Origin: JAHJDR01 sp964609965
GTDB lineage: Bacteria > UBA10199 > JADGCS01
Direction of reading: 5' to 3'
Length of the DNA: 64,000 nucleotides
NCBI GenBank assembly: GCA_964609965.1
Contig: CAZSTS010000005.1
Span: 1-64,000 of the forward strand
The notes under the pieces were generated by a model. That model saw nothing but the letters and a program-made list of their open reading frames with translations, had not been told where the DNA came from and did not search any database. Every line of letters starts with the position of its first letter. Position 1 is the first letter of the stretch. Shown here in pieces: positions 42,662-51,687 of the stretch. Both the position numbers and the translations under genes were made by a program.

Positions 42662-44578
42662 TTATCCAACCTTAGCGCCACTAGCAATTTCTCCGTCAGG
42701 TGTGATTAAACAAAGTTCCTTTCCTTTTTGTGCAGCGAGCAGCATGCCATTGCTTTCTACACCTCTGATTGTGGCTGGTTTTAGATTCGTTACAACAACA
42801 ATGTGCTTACCAATTAATGAGTCTGGTGTGTAAAATTCTGCAATGCCGGAAACTATCTGTCTTTTTTCTTGGCCTATTTCTATTTGTAGTTTGAGAAGTT
42901 TGTCAGCCTCAGGAACTTTTTCAACTTCAACAATTTTTGCAACTTTGAATTTCACCTTTCCAAAGTCGGTTATATCAATTAAGTTTGAGTCTTTTGATGT
43001 TTGTTTAGACTTGGAATTTTGGGCTTGAGGCTCAGGTTTCTTTTTTTGGATCCGAGGAAACAGATTAATCATCTCACCCACTTTTGTGCCAGGTTTTGTT
43101 TTGCCCCACACACTCAGGTCTTTAAACACAGGTTCAGAAGTACTCAATCCAATACATTGGCGCAGTTTGGCCATTTTACCAGGCATGACAGGATATAACA
43201 TGCCGCTGATCACACGAAGAGATTCAAGAGCATGATAAAGAACTGTACCTAATCTTTCAGACTCATTATTTTTTGCGAGCTGCCAGGGTCGTGTTTTTTC
43301 TAGATACTTGTTTACCTCCCGAACAGTCTTGGCTATGCTGGCTAAACCCAGGTCAATTCTCATACCCTCAACAGATTGAATCATATCACTGGCTGCTTTT
43401 TTTACATGCTTTTGCAAAACTAACTCATCTTCCCCTGCCTTTCCAGGATCGGGGACATTTCCCTGACAAGAACTGCCGACAATTTTAATCACGCGGTTAA
43501 GCATGTTGCCAAGATCATTAGCCAGCTCTGCATTGTAACGTCGCACAAAGGCTTCTTCTGTAAAACTGGCATCTTGTCCCAGAGTCATTTCCGCCATTAA
43601 AAAATACCGAAAAGGATCTACACCGTATTGATCAGCAAATTGCATAGGATTGACCACATTGCCTACTGTTTTACTCATTTTATCTCTTCCGATAAGCCAC
43701 CAGCCATGCGCAAAGATTGTTTCAGGCATAGGGAGATTCATGGCTTTGAGCATGGTTGGCCAGTACACTGTGTGCGTTGTTAGGATATCTTTGCCAATAA
43801 GATGATACGTAGCAGGCCACCATTTTTTGAATTCTTCTTCATTCGCACGGCATCCTATGGCACTAATGTAATTTAGAAGTGCATCAAACCAAACATAAGT
43901 AACAAAATCTTTATCAAAAGGCAGTTCAATGCCCCAATCCATTCTGCTTTTGGGACGGGAAATACAAAGATCATTCAAATTTTTCTTTAAAAAACCCAAG
44001 GTCTCGTTTCGACGAAAATCAGGCTGAATGAACTTGGGATTTTCTTGGATGTGCCCAATCAACCAATCCTGATACTTGCTCATTCTAAAAAAGTAATTTG
44101 TTTCTGTTATTTGTTCAACTTTACGGCCGCAGCTTGCTTCTGGGCAGTTGCCATCAACCAAATCTTTTTCAGTGTAGAACCTTTCACAGGCAACACAATA
44201 CCAGCCATCATAATCTGCTCGATAGATTTCATCGCGATCATAAAGATCCTGCAAAAAATTTTGAACAACTTTTTTGTGTCTTGGTTCTGTTGTACGGATA
44301 AAGTCATCATTTGTGATCTCAAGTTTTTTCCATAGTTCTTGAAACCTCACCACAGTTTTATCGACTTGCTCCTGAGTCGAAATACCAGATTTTTCTGCAG
44401 CCTGTTTAACCTTTTGGCCATGCTCATCTGTTCCTGTCAAAAACCAGGTTGGTAATCCCATGAGACGATGATACCGTGCTAACACATCAGCGAGCAATGT
44501 TGTGTAAGCATGTCCTATATGAGGCTTGTCATTGACATAATAAATAGGTGTTGTGACATAAAAATTATTTTTCTTCAT
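42662..44578 (-). CDS. metG: methionyl-tRNA synthetase
   Basis: A 638-aa class I synthetase. HIGH-type signature PHIGHAYTT near residue 19, zinc-binding Cys sets between about 127 and 147 (CVACERFYT, CPEASCGRK), KMSKT near residue 300, the helical anticodon domain, and a C-terminal tRNA-binding OB domain (about 530-638, KFKVAKIVEVEKVPEADKL). It overlaps holB by 4 nt (ATGA), forming the operon tmk-holB-metG. Confidence 0.97.
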   Translation of the reverse strand: MKKNNFYVTTPIYYVNDKPHIGHAYTTLLADVLARYHRLMGLPTWFLTGTDEHGQKVKQAAEKSGISTQEQVDKTVVRFQELWKKLEITNDDFIRTTEPRHKKVVQNFLQDLYDRDEIYRADYDGWYCVACERFYTEKDLVDGNCPEASCGRKVEQITETNYFFRMSKYQDWLIGHIQENPKFIQPDFRRNETLGFLKKNLNDLCISRPKSRMDWGIELPFDKDFVTYVWFDALLNYISAIGCRANEEEFKKWWPATYHLIGKDILTTHTVYWPTMLKAMNLPMPETIFAHGWWLIGRDKMSKTVGNVVNPMQFADQYGVDPFRYFLMAEMTLGQDASFTEEAFVRRYNAELANDLGNMLNRVIKIVGSSCQGNVPDPGKAGEDELVLQKHVKKAASDMIQSVEGMRIDLGLASIAKTVREVNKYLEKTRPWQLAKNNESERLGTVLYHALESLRVISGMLYPVMPGKMAKLRQCIGLSTSEPVFKDLSVWGKTKPGTKVGEMINLFPRIQKKKPEPQAQNSKSKQTSKDSNLIDITDFGKVKFKVAKIVEVEKVPEADKLLKLQIEIGQEKRQIVSGIAEFYTPDSLIGKHIVVVTNLKPATIRGVESNGMLLAAQKGKELCLITPDGEIASGAKVG

Positions 44579-45513
44579 AAGAATAAGTTCTCCAATATAA
44601 ATTCTTTTTGTATATGACGGCTCAGTTGCTTTTGTGCATCTTTAATTTTGTTCATGAAAGCAATATCAGCGTTGGCCGTGCTTGCTGCTTTGGTGGTGTT
44701 TTCTAAGCAGCGCTGTCGTAAGCATTGGAGAAAGATGTTTAGGTCGATGTCAGAGCGCACAATCTCTTTAGCTTTGTTTGAGATTTCGACAAAGTCATGT
44801 TTCTTATTTGCCAGCTCATTTAATAGTGACCAATCAAAACCGGCATAGATTGCTTTCAAAGTATTTGCCACAGAACCTTGAAAGGAGCGGATGAGAAAAT
44901 GAAGTGTGTCATCGTTTGGGAGCTCACTTGCTTCACAATTATCCTTTATAATTTTACTCACTTCGTTTTGGTTGAGAGGTGAAAAGTAAAATTTTGAAGT
45001 CCGCGAACGCACTGTGGGTAATATTCTGTGGAGTTCACTTGTGATAAGCACAAAAATCTGTTGGGGTCGTGGTTCTTCTAAGATCTTTAGCAATGAATTG
45101 GCCGTGGATACGGTCATTTTCTCGGCGTCATCGATAATAATAATCTGATGGCTGGCCATGAGTGGGTAGTGAACGAGTTTTTGTCGTAAGGCTTGGATTT
45201 GTTCAGTTTTGATAGTCCAATTAGATCTCACCTCGAGAGATCCTGCCTTGCTGGCCTTTGACTGTTGTGACTTTGGGGGGGTGGGCGTAATCAAAAAAAG
45301 GTCTGGATGATTGCTCTCACAAATCATTTGGCAGGCTTGGCATTTGCCACAGGCTGTTTGGTTTATGCAAAAAAGATTTGAAATAATTTCTAAGGCGATC
45401 TTTTTTTTGCCAATCCCCTTGGTGCCATAAAAAAGCATAGATTGAGGGAGCTTTTTATCTTTAATGAGTTGGGAGAATTGAGATCTAATATGTTCGTGGC
45501 CAATAGTTTGCAT
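44575..45513 (-). CDS. holB: DNA polymerase III delta-prime subunit
   Basis: A 312-aa AAA+ clamp-loader subunit. The nucleotide loop is altered (YGTKGIGKKKIA), as usual for the non-hydrolysing delta-prime. A Cys4 zinc module (CINQTACGKCQACQMIC) follows at about 48-64. IIIDDAEKMTVSTANSLLKILEEP is the family sensor region (described in parts: IIDDAEKM, NSLLKILEEPRP). SxRT is present as VRSRTSKF. It lies between tmk and metG, 2 nt after the tmk stop. Confidence 0.94.
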   Translation of the reverse strand: MQTIGHEHIRSQFSQLIKDKKLPQSMLFYGTKGIGKKKIALEIISNLFCINQTACGKCQACQMICESNHPDLFLITPTPPKSQQSKASKAGSLEVRSNWTIKTEQIQALRQKLVHYPLMASHQIIIIDDAEKMTVSTANSLLKILEEPRPQQIFVLITSELHRILPTVRSRTSKFYFSPLNQNEVSKIIKDNCEASELPNDDTLHFLIRSFQGSVANTLKAIYAGFDWSLLNELANKKHDFVEISNKAKEIVRSDIDLNIFLQCLRQRCLENTTKAASTANADIAFMNKIKDAQKQLSRHIQKEFILENLFL

Positions 45514-45515
45514 GT

Positions 45516-46184
45516 TTACTCGTGAATCGTGGATAGTGTATTGTGGGTCGTGTTTTTCAAGTACTCCTCAACAATCTTTGCAATATCATCATGGATTTCG
45601 TTCACATCTCGTGAGGCGTCAATCAGTTTAAAACGATCAGGCTCTTTTTTAGCCATATCTAAAAAACCGCCTCTCACTTTATGATGAAAGTCTAATATTT
45701 CGTTTTCGAACCTGTCTTCGCGTTTTTCTATACTGAGTTTTGAGGCGCGGGCTTTGGCTCTTTTGAGCCCTTCTTCGACTGGTAAAACTAAAACAAATGT
45801 TATGTGAGGTTTGAGATCGTTGAGAACGAGTTGGCTGAGTTTTTTCAAAAGATCTTGATCAACACCTCTGGCATAGCCTTGATAAGCAATACTAGAATCA
45901 TTAAAGCGGTCACAAAGAACGATTTTATTTTGTTTTAGGGCTGGTAAAATGATTTCTTCAATGTGTTGTGCTCGGGAGGCATAGTAGAGGAGGACTTCAC
46001 ATAAAGAAACCATCTCTGTGTGTTGAGCGTCTACTAAAATAGATCTGATTTTATCGGCAATGGCTGTTCCTCCTGGTTCTCGAGTCAGAACAACATCAAA
46101 TCCTTTATCTATGAGGAATTTATTTAGCAGTTTAATTTGTGTGGATTTTCCACAGCCTTCTGTGCCTTCAAATGTAATGAACAT
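45516..46184 (-). CDS. tmk: thymidylate kinase
   Basis: A 222-aa dTMP kinase with P-loop FEGTEGCGKST, DR(F/Y) motif LCDRFNDSSIAYQG and LTREPGGT. Start ATG 46184 (MFITFEG) was chosen as in the family; the frame extends to 46220. The last dozen residues, KNTTHNTLSTIHE, are encoded by a 7-bp tandem array and are not part of the conserved fold. Confidence 0.95.
   Translation of the reverse strand: MFITFEGTEGCGKSTQIKLLNKFLIDKGFDVVLTREPGGTAIADKIRSILVDAQHTEMVSLCEVLLYYASRAQHIEEIILPALKQNKIVLCDRFNDSSIAYQGYARGVDQDLLKKLSQLVLNDLKPHITFVLVLPVEEGLKRAKARASKLSIEKREDRFENEILDFHHKVRGGFLDMAKKEPDRFKLIDASRDVNEIHDDIAKIVEEYLKNTTHNTLSTIHE
45519..45555. repeat. 7-bp tandem array encoding the tmk C-terminus
   Basis: Units CTCGTGAA, TCGTGGA, TAGTGTA, TTGTGGG, TCGTG (plus strand), of the same family as 3421 and 33918. 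Confidence 0.85.
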
Positions 46185-46560
46185 CGTTCGTCTGATAATC
46201 TGAACAAGGTGAGACCTCAATACTTTCTTGAAAAAACCCGGTATTACATTTGAAATTCAACAAACAATCTCGATTTTGAGTTAGCATTTCGTGGGTAGGT
46301 CTATTAATAAATGAGCTGGGATCACTTTATCATTGTTATCTCTTTGATATCTTTGCTGTTTTTTTTCTGGTTAGTGATGTGCCAATTAGTAATAAAAACA
46401 TAGCAACTCTTGATTTAAAATGTCGAAATAAGTCATATAAAATTTCTTTTTAGGGCATAGCAGAGAAGGACTCGAGTAGAAGGGATGAATTAATTTGTGT
46501 GAAGTTTTCAGACAGATTTTCTGCTAAACATCACAAACGAATTATCTGATAATTATAGCT
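46185..46560. promoter_or_regulatory. divergent region between tmk and the transglutaminase-like gene
   Basis: An AT-rich region. It contains the perfect palindrome AATTATC-T-GATAATT at 46540-46554, ending 6 nt before the ATG of the large gene. GATAAT within it could be a -10 box, giving leaderless transcription, since no SD precedes that ATG. A possible 30-codon ORF lies at 46311. Confidence 0.35.
46311..46403 (+). CDS. possible 30-aa membrane peptide
   Basis: A short ORF: MSWDHFIIVIS, then a Leu/Phe-rich hydrophobic helix, ending VIKT. It is a single membrane segment. The only possible ribosome site (GGGTAGGT) is about 11 nt from the ATG. It is recorded because of its coherent hydrophobicity; translation is doubtful. 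Confidence 0.22.
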   Translation: MSWDHFIIVISLISLLFFFWLVMCQLVIKT

Positions 46561-49503
46561 ATGCCTCAAATGGGTTACACACGTCCTCCAACGACTAATA
46601 GTTCTCTTCCAGGTAGTTCCAACTTATTACCTTCTTATGATTTGATGGGAGATTTAGCCACAAATCCTTCTCCTCCAACATTACGACAAAGAGCAGGTGA
46701 TTTAGCTTTTGGTGTTTTAGATAAAGCAGTAGCACTTGCGTTGAATCCAGCCGTTCGTATGATTGGCGCTGCCAGGGAGCCTTATAATAGAATGACGGGA
46801 AGGCCAACACTAACAGAGAGGGAGGCCTTTAAAGGTGTCGCGCAAACTCAATTGGAAGAGTTGTTAGCAGTACGTGAACTCAATCCCAGTGCTTATTTCG
46901 CTCAAACGTCTCCAGTGATTCAAGGGGGTAGTATAGATTTTACTATTTTAGAAATGGAGCGAATGGCCTTAGGCCTTAGACGTTCAGATACTGATGCTTA
47001 TTGTAAAAAAATGGCAAGGATTGGGCATCAATATGCTGAGGCCTACGGTCATCTTGATCCCTTTAATCCCGCAGATGCTGATGAGATTGTTGCTGCCATT
47101 CATACTATTGTTTCTGAGCAAGGGGCCTATTTAGAAGAGTACAATACTCTGTCTGATTTTATGGAGCTTGGTGTTGGGAATTGTCATTCTAGATTTTACA
47201 GATTGTTACCTATTCTTAGAGTCGTGTTTCCTGGTGTGAGAATTTATATGCGAGATATGGCCACTGTTGGAGATATGAAAGGTCATCGTCAATTGGTTTT
47301 TGAACTGCCAAGTCGTTTAGCTGTTTGCATAAATGCAGATACATTTGAAAGGGTTGAACAACCAAACAATCTAGACCCACCAGAACTCATTTTATTATTA
47401 GATTTTTTAAAAGATCACCACAACGATATCAATCCTCCTAGGCCTCTTTATCCAATAGGGTCAGAAGAATTAGATAGGGTGGTTGGAGCTCTCTTAAATC
47501 TAGGTGTACCTAAAGATTTTTTGGTCACTATTATTGAATATAGAGAGAATGGTTTAAGGAACATGGGTGCGGATACAGAAGATTTATTTAGTTTTCTTGC
47601 AGAGCACGATCTCGAAGAAGCCTTCATGGAGTCAGTTAGAGAAAGAACTCTAGAAGGGAAAGCAGTTGTTGAAAGGAATGCTGAATTAGATATTCAATTG
47701 AGATCTCAGTTACGTGATATAGGATTAACTGGCTACGCTGTTGGTATAATGATGGATAGTGAAGAAAGTGATTATGTAGATTATGATGTACCAATGGCCT
47801 TAGCAAGGGAAAAGGACAGTGTGTTGGATCAATTGGTAGCCGGATTACACAGATTAAGATTGGAAGAGCAAGGTGTTACAGAGGTTCCAGAACATCCCGT
47901 GTTTGGGAGGAGTGGGACAGCAACTCCGGAAGTAAGTCTACCACAAGAGGAAATAGAGAGATTAGAAAGGGCAATGGCATTTGTGCCTCCTGAAGATCTT
48001 GAAGGAGCTGGTGCTTTGCAATCTGGCAGTGAACAAATGGACGACTTAGCCAGAACTTTGCAGCAAAGCGCGGGAGTTATTGAGGGTATTCCTACATTAT
48101 CTCATGATGAAGCCAGAGATGTTTTGGCTACAGCTGCTAATGCCTATGGAATCAGTGTTTCAGATTTGGATCCAAATGAAGCGCGAGACATGGGTAGGGC
48201 TATTGGCTCAAATGCAAACAGTGAAAATTTAGAACAAGATTTTGATTCGCCAATTAGCGATACTCGAGCAGCCCTTGCAGCCCTTGCTCGTACTAGGGGG
48301 ATTGCTGGAACAGATGGACTAGGTAGAGGTGTTGTAGGCCAAAGGGTGAGGCAAGGGGGCTGGAGGCATCGAGTTGTATCTGATTTGGAGCATTATCGAG
48401 GTTCTTTGGGTAGAATAGAAAGCAATTGGGGCAGATCTTTTCGTAGGAGTCAAGGTTCAGCACAGCGTTTCGTTAGGAGATATGCTCCTACTATGGTGCT
48501 GACAGCTGGTGTTTTATTTTACTGGTTTGGTATAAGAGAATTGCTGGATGGATCTGATGCTGGTTTTGATCAAGGAGTAGTTGTAATGGTTGAAGAACAG
48601 CCAGATAGATTTGTTACAATCACTTTTGAGCCGCAAGAATTAATAAATGAGGAAATGACGAACCCAGAGGGTGTGCCTGCGCTCGAAGAACCAAAAGATC
48701 AACCCGATATTCCTAAAACACCAGCAGAATTAGCTGAAGTGATTACCGAGAATTTACAAATGCAAGAAGCAGCTATTCAGTCATTTTTACAGAGTGAAGC
48801 TGGATCAATCCCCAATACTCACGATGGACTTATGGTTTTAGGTACAGAGATTGATAATCTTAGAAGTTTACCATCAAGGCATTATGTGGTCCCTAGAGGT
48901 TTTTCACCTGAAGAGATCAGGCGAACCCTGGTTATAGTGGCTGAAAATCTCAAATCAAATGGTGGTACAGATACGCCTTTAGCTCGATTTCAACAGGCTG
49001 TGTCCAGAACGCAACCTCAAGCACCTATGCTCTTGAGTGATCGAGCTCCAGCATTTACACTTTACTTAGATCTTGAATTGTCTAGTGCTAGGTTTCTCGC
49101 CCCAGATTTGATCTCATCCTTAGAAGAACTCAGACGATTGGGTGGACCTGGAGTTAGGCTACTTATTAATAGAAGCGCTCCAAATTTTGATACCGTTGTG
49201 GAAAAATATTGGCAATTAAGAGTTAATGGGGAAATGAGATACCAAGATACTGTTATGGTTTATGGTACGGAGCCTGATAGTGTTGTTGAAGATTATAGAA
49301 CTATTGAAAGAGTTTACCCTGTTCCAAAGCAAGGCGAGACCTATACAGAAATTGTTAAGAAGACTAAGAAAAAACGATTTTGGACAATGTTGCCAGATCG
49401 TCTTATTATATTAAGATTACTTATTTCGTTTTTTAATTCGTTGGTTGGACGTAAAGAGGTTTTAAAGACAAAAGGTATTTTTAGGAGAATAATAGGGATA
49501 TAG
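46561..49503 (+). CDS. large membrane protein with transglutaminase-like Cys-His-Asp domain
   Basis: A 980-aa protein not recognised as a whole. Residues about 195-265 look like a transglutaminase/cysteine-protease core: Cys208 in LGVGNCHSRFYRLLPIL at a helix start, His242 in KGHRQLVFEL and Asp260 in INADTFERV, the expected triad order and spacing. A helical middle follows; a transmembrane helix is near 641-662 (VLTAGVLFYWFGI); then a Pro/Glu linker and a C-terminal domain (about 770-980). No N-terminal signal; the triad domain would be on the side opposite the C-terminal part. No SD precedes the ATG. The next gene (CHASE2-like) is 56 nt away and probably a partner. Possible roles: protein cross-linking, deamidation or proteolysis. 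Confidence 0.55.
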   Translation: MPQMGYTRPPTTNSSLPGSSNLLPSYDLMGDLATNPSPPTLRQRAGDLAFGVLDKAVALALNPAVRMIGAAREPYNRMTGRPTLTEREAFKGVAQTQLEELLAVRELNPSAYFAQTSPVIQGGSIDFTILEMERMALGLRRSDTDAYCKKMARIGHQYAEAYGHLDPFNPADADEIVAAIHTIVSEQGAYLEEYNTLSDFMELGVGNCHSRFYRLLPILRVVFPGVRIYMRDMATVGDMKGHRQLVFELPSRLAVCINADTFERVEQPNNLDPPELILLLDFLKDHHNDINPPRPLYPIGSEELDRVVGALLNLGVPKDFLVTIIEYRENGLRNMGADTEDLFSFLAEHDLEEAFMESVRERTLEGKAVVERNAELDIQLRSQLRDIGLTGYAVGIMMDSEESDYVDYDVPMALAREKDSVLDQLVAGLHRLRLEEQGVTEVPEHPVFGRSGTATPEVSLPQEEIERLERAMAFVPPEDLEGAGALQSGSEQMDDLARTLQQSAGVIEGIPTLSHDEARDVLATAANAYGISVSDLDPNEARDMGRAIGSNANSENLEQDFDSPISDTRAALAALARTRGIAGTDGLGRGVVGQRVRQGGWRHRVVSDLEHYRGSLGRIESNWGRSFRRSQGSAQRFVRRYAPTMVLTAGVLFYWFGIRELLDGSDAGFDQGVVVMVEEQPDRFVTITFEPQELINEEMTNPEGVPALEEPKDQPDIPKTPAELAEVITENLQMQEAAIQSFLQSEAGSIPNTHDGLMVLGTEIDNLRSLPSRHYVVPRGFSPEEIRRTLVIVAENLKSNGGTDTPLARFQQAVSRTQPQAPMLLSDRAPAFTLYLDLELSSARFLAPDLISSLEELRRLGGPGVRLLINRSAPNFDTVVEKYWQLRVNGEMRYQDTVMVYGTEPDSVVEDYRTIERVYPVPKQGETYTEIVKKTKKKRFWTMLPDRLIILRLLISFFNSLVGRKEVLKTKGIFRRIIGI

Positions 49504-49558
49504 TTTGATTAGATCTTAAGGTTTTTTTTAGCATAGTAATCTTGAGAAAGAGGATAAC

Positions 49559-50284
49559 ATGAGTGAGCCAAAAGGAATAGAGCCTGGAGATTTTAGAGTC
49601 TTTATGTTGGATGATGGACGAAGTCTTCCACAAAAAAGATCTACAATTTCAGATATTATAGACAAGGCAACCGATGATGGTGCCAGGGCTATTGTTTTAG
49701 ATCTGTACTTTGCTTCTGATGTTGAAACGGAACAAAACCAGCGGTTGCGGGAATCTGTTGCCAATGCAATAACAAGAGGTATTCCTGTATTTTCTGTTTT
49801 ACCTGAAAATAAATTGCAAGAGGATCTGCTTGCAGACGTGGATGGTCTTGTGTCAGGTGGTATGAGGTTATATACAAGAGTCCCAATCCATTTGATCCCA
49901 TTTACCTATTTAGGTTTTCGTTCATTGGCTGACTTTGCTCTAAGTTATAACAATCTTGTTGATACAGAATCGCAATCTGGAGAAGAAGTTGCTATACCAG
50001 CTCTTTTAGCAGATACTCTTACTGAGTGTGAAGATAAGAAGTCTTTTACTGAAGTTGATAACTTGATAGGCCAGCTTAGGTTTTCTGATCTAGACCTTCG
50101 AGAAAGTCCCACGCCAACATCTTATTTAGATTATGATATAGTTCCTATGGGTGATAGCATTGTTGTGATTAGCATAGAAGCGTATCTTAGTCACAATGAT
50201 GATTCTGAGTTATGGCCGCGAGTTTTTGATGTTATATCAGCATCCATTGCCTATTCACAGGCAATGTGTCCAGCAGAGGATTAA
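49559..50284 (+). CDS. stand-alone CHASE2-like protein
   Basis: A 241-aa protein whose first 100 residues resemble a CHASE2 sensory domain: FRVFMLDDGRSLP in place of the usual V.I.DD.S.....WP, then ISDIIDKATDDGARAIVLDLYF and the IPVFSVLPEN strand. CHASE2 normally is the extracytoplasmic sensor of adenylate cyclases or kinases, followed by membrane helices; here no signal, helix or output domain is seen. SD AAGAGG is good. It follows the transglutaminase-like membrane protein and may sense for, or dock with, its C-terminal region. Family call by eye, moderate. Confidence 0.5.
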   Translation: MSEPKGIEPGDFRVFMLDDGRSLPQKRSTISDIIDKATDDGARAIVLDLYFASDVETEQNQRLRESVANAITRGIPVFSVLPENKLQEDLLADVDGLVSGGMRLYTRVPIHLIPFTYLGFRSLADFALSYNNLVDTESQSGEEVAIPALLADTLTECEDKKSFTEVDNLIGQLRFSDLDLRESPTPTSYLDYDIVPMGDSIVVISIEAYLSHNDDSELWPRVFDVISASIAYSQAMCPAED

Positions 50285-50287
50285 AAT

Positions 50288-50316
50288 AAAAACCCCGGCA
50301 CCATACGGTACCGGGG
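50288..50316 (-). terminator. hairpin terminator of the porin gene
   Basis: CCCCGG...CCGGGG stem (50293-50316) followed on the minus strand by TTTTTATTTT. Its loop region CACCATACGGTA closely matches the tip of multi-hairpin copy A at 25201-25224. Confidence 0.8.
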
Positions 50317-50355
50317 CTAGTCCCACTAAATTGGGGATAAATGTGATAATTGTTG

Positions 50356-51492
50356 TCAGAAGCTATACGCAAACTCAGCAACGCCAGTGTGGAAATTGGC
50401 ATTGGCAGCGCCCACAGCAGCAGCATAATCAAAGCGATATTCAACAGTCATTTCAGCTCCATCAGTGATTTGATAGGTGGCTGCAAAAGAGCCGCTGTAT
50501 GTTTTTCCGTGAAAACCACTGAAAGTACCGCCCGAAGTAGAAGCGCCTGAAGTGCCTGCGGCGAATGCGCTGAATTCCCAGAAAGCAGCGCCACGCATTT
50601 GCACTGTCCAAACATCAGAGGCTTGATACTTGGCAAAAAGCTGACCTGCCATAGCTCTCATATTAGTGGCGCCAGTCAAAGTATTGGTTGAACGGTATGA
50701 ATAATCAAAACCAAGATCCCAGTAATCGCCAAATGCAAAATTGCCCCACATCATTCCAAGCATGTCAAAATGCCTGTCTTCTTGGGATTGGCCAACAGCT
50801 GTGTTGTGTTCAGGACCAAAGCCGCCAGCTAAATGAAAGTATGATTCACGACCTTCGTCACCCCAAATAGCACCAACTCTCAAAATACCTGAGGGGTAAG
50901 GGCTATTGCCAGCAAGGGTATTATTCATGCTGTCAACAATGGCGAGGTCAAAGTTCCAATTGTCACTGAAGTCATAGTAAAGTTTTGTTCCCATGACTTG
51001 TGTGGGGACTAAGAAAAGATATCCTGGAGTGTATGTTGGAAAGGCATTCTCATGTCTGTCTACACTTTCTAAACCTAATGGAGCATTGAACTTACCGAGT
51101 AAAAATTCCATGCCATTGCCCACGCCAACATTAACAGTGACATAGGCTTGTTCAAGCAAGAAAGCACTTACACTTGGAGAGCCTAAATCGATAAAGTCGA
51201 GATCAACTCGAGCACGAATGTTTTCACCGAACTCACTATCAACGTCAATTTCTGCTTGGTCTACATAGAAGCCAAAATGTGTTGAGCTGTTTGCAGGAGC
51301 AAATCTCATGTCACCCTGTGTGATACCACCGGCGCCAGCTGCTGCATTGCCTGTAGATGTGTTGATAGCATTTGCGCTATCATATTGGTAAGCCATCCCT
51401 GTAGTCACATTACCGCTTAGTTCAAGTTCTGCATAAGCAACTGAGCTTAACGTTAACGCAGCTATGACAGCTAGGGTTAATAATTTTTTCAT
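50356..51492 (-). CDS. outer-membrane beta-barrel porin, OmpL-like
   Basis: A 378-aa exported protein with a signal peptide cleaved after AYA (about residue 21), then ELELSGNVTTGMAYQY and alternating amphipathic strands throughout. LLGKFNAPLGLESVDRHENAF near the centre (in parts LGKFNAPLG and DRHENAF) is typical of the BBP2/OmpL family of putative porins. It ends with AEFAYSF, the C-terminal aromatic used for barrel insertion. A good SD (AAGGAG) and its own terminator make it a single-gene unit. Confidence 0.85.
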   Translation of the reverse strand: MKKLLTLAVIAALTLSSVAYAELELSGNVTTGMAYQYDSANAINTSTGNAAAGAGGITQGDMRFAPANSSTHFGFYVDQAEIDVDSEFGENIRARVDLDFIDLGSPSVSAFLLEQAYVTVNVGVGNGMEFLLGKFNAPLGLESVDRHENAFPTYTPGYLFLVPTQVMGTKLYYDFSDNWNFDLAIVDSMNNTLAGNSPYPSGILRVGAIWGDEGRESYFHLAGGFGPEHNTAVGQSQEDRHFDMLGMMWGNFAFGDYWDLGFDYSYRSTNTLTGATNMRAMAGQLFAKYQASDVWTVQMRGAAFWEFSAFAAGTSGASTSGGTFSGFHGKTYSGSFAATYQITDGAEMTVEYRFDYAAAVGAANANFHTGVAEFAYSF

Positions 51493-51687
51493 TCTCTCTC
51501 CTTGTGGTTAATTGTTAACCAGTACTAATATCTATTGCCAAAGATGGCTAAAGTGTCGTGTGGGTGTAAGGCAACTTTTATTAGTGGTTGGAATTATAGA
51601 TGATTTTCAGCTCTGGTCAAGAATTTATAATCATTTGAAGAAGCAAACAAAGTGAGAGAGTAGGGAAAATTCATTATGCGAAGTTGA

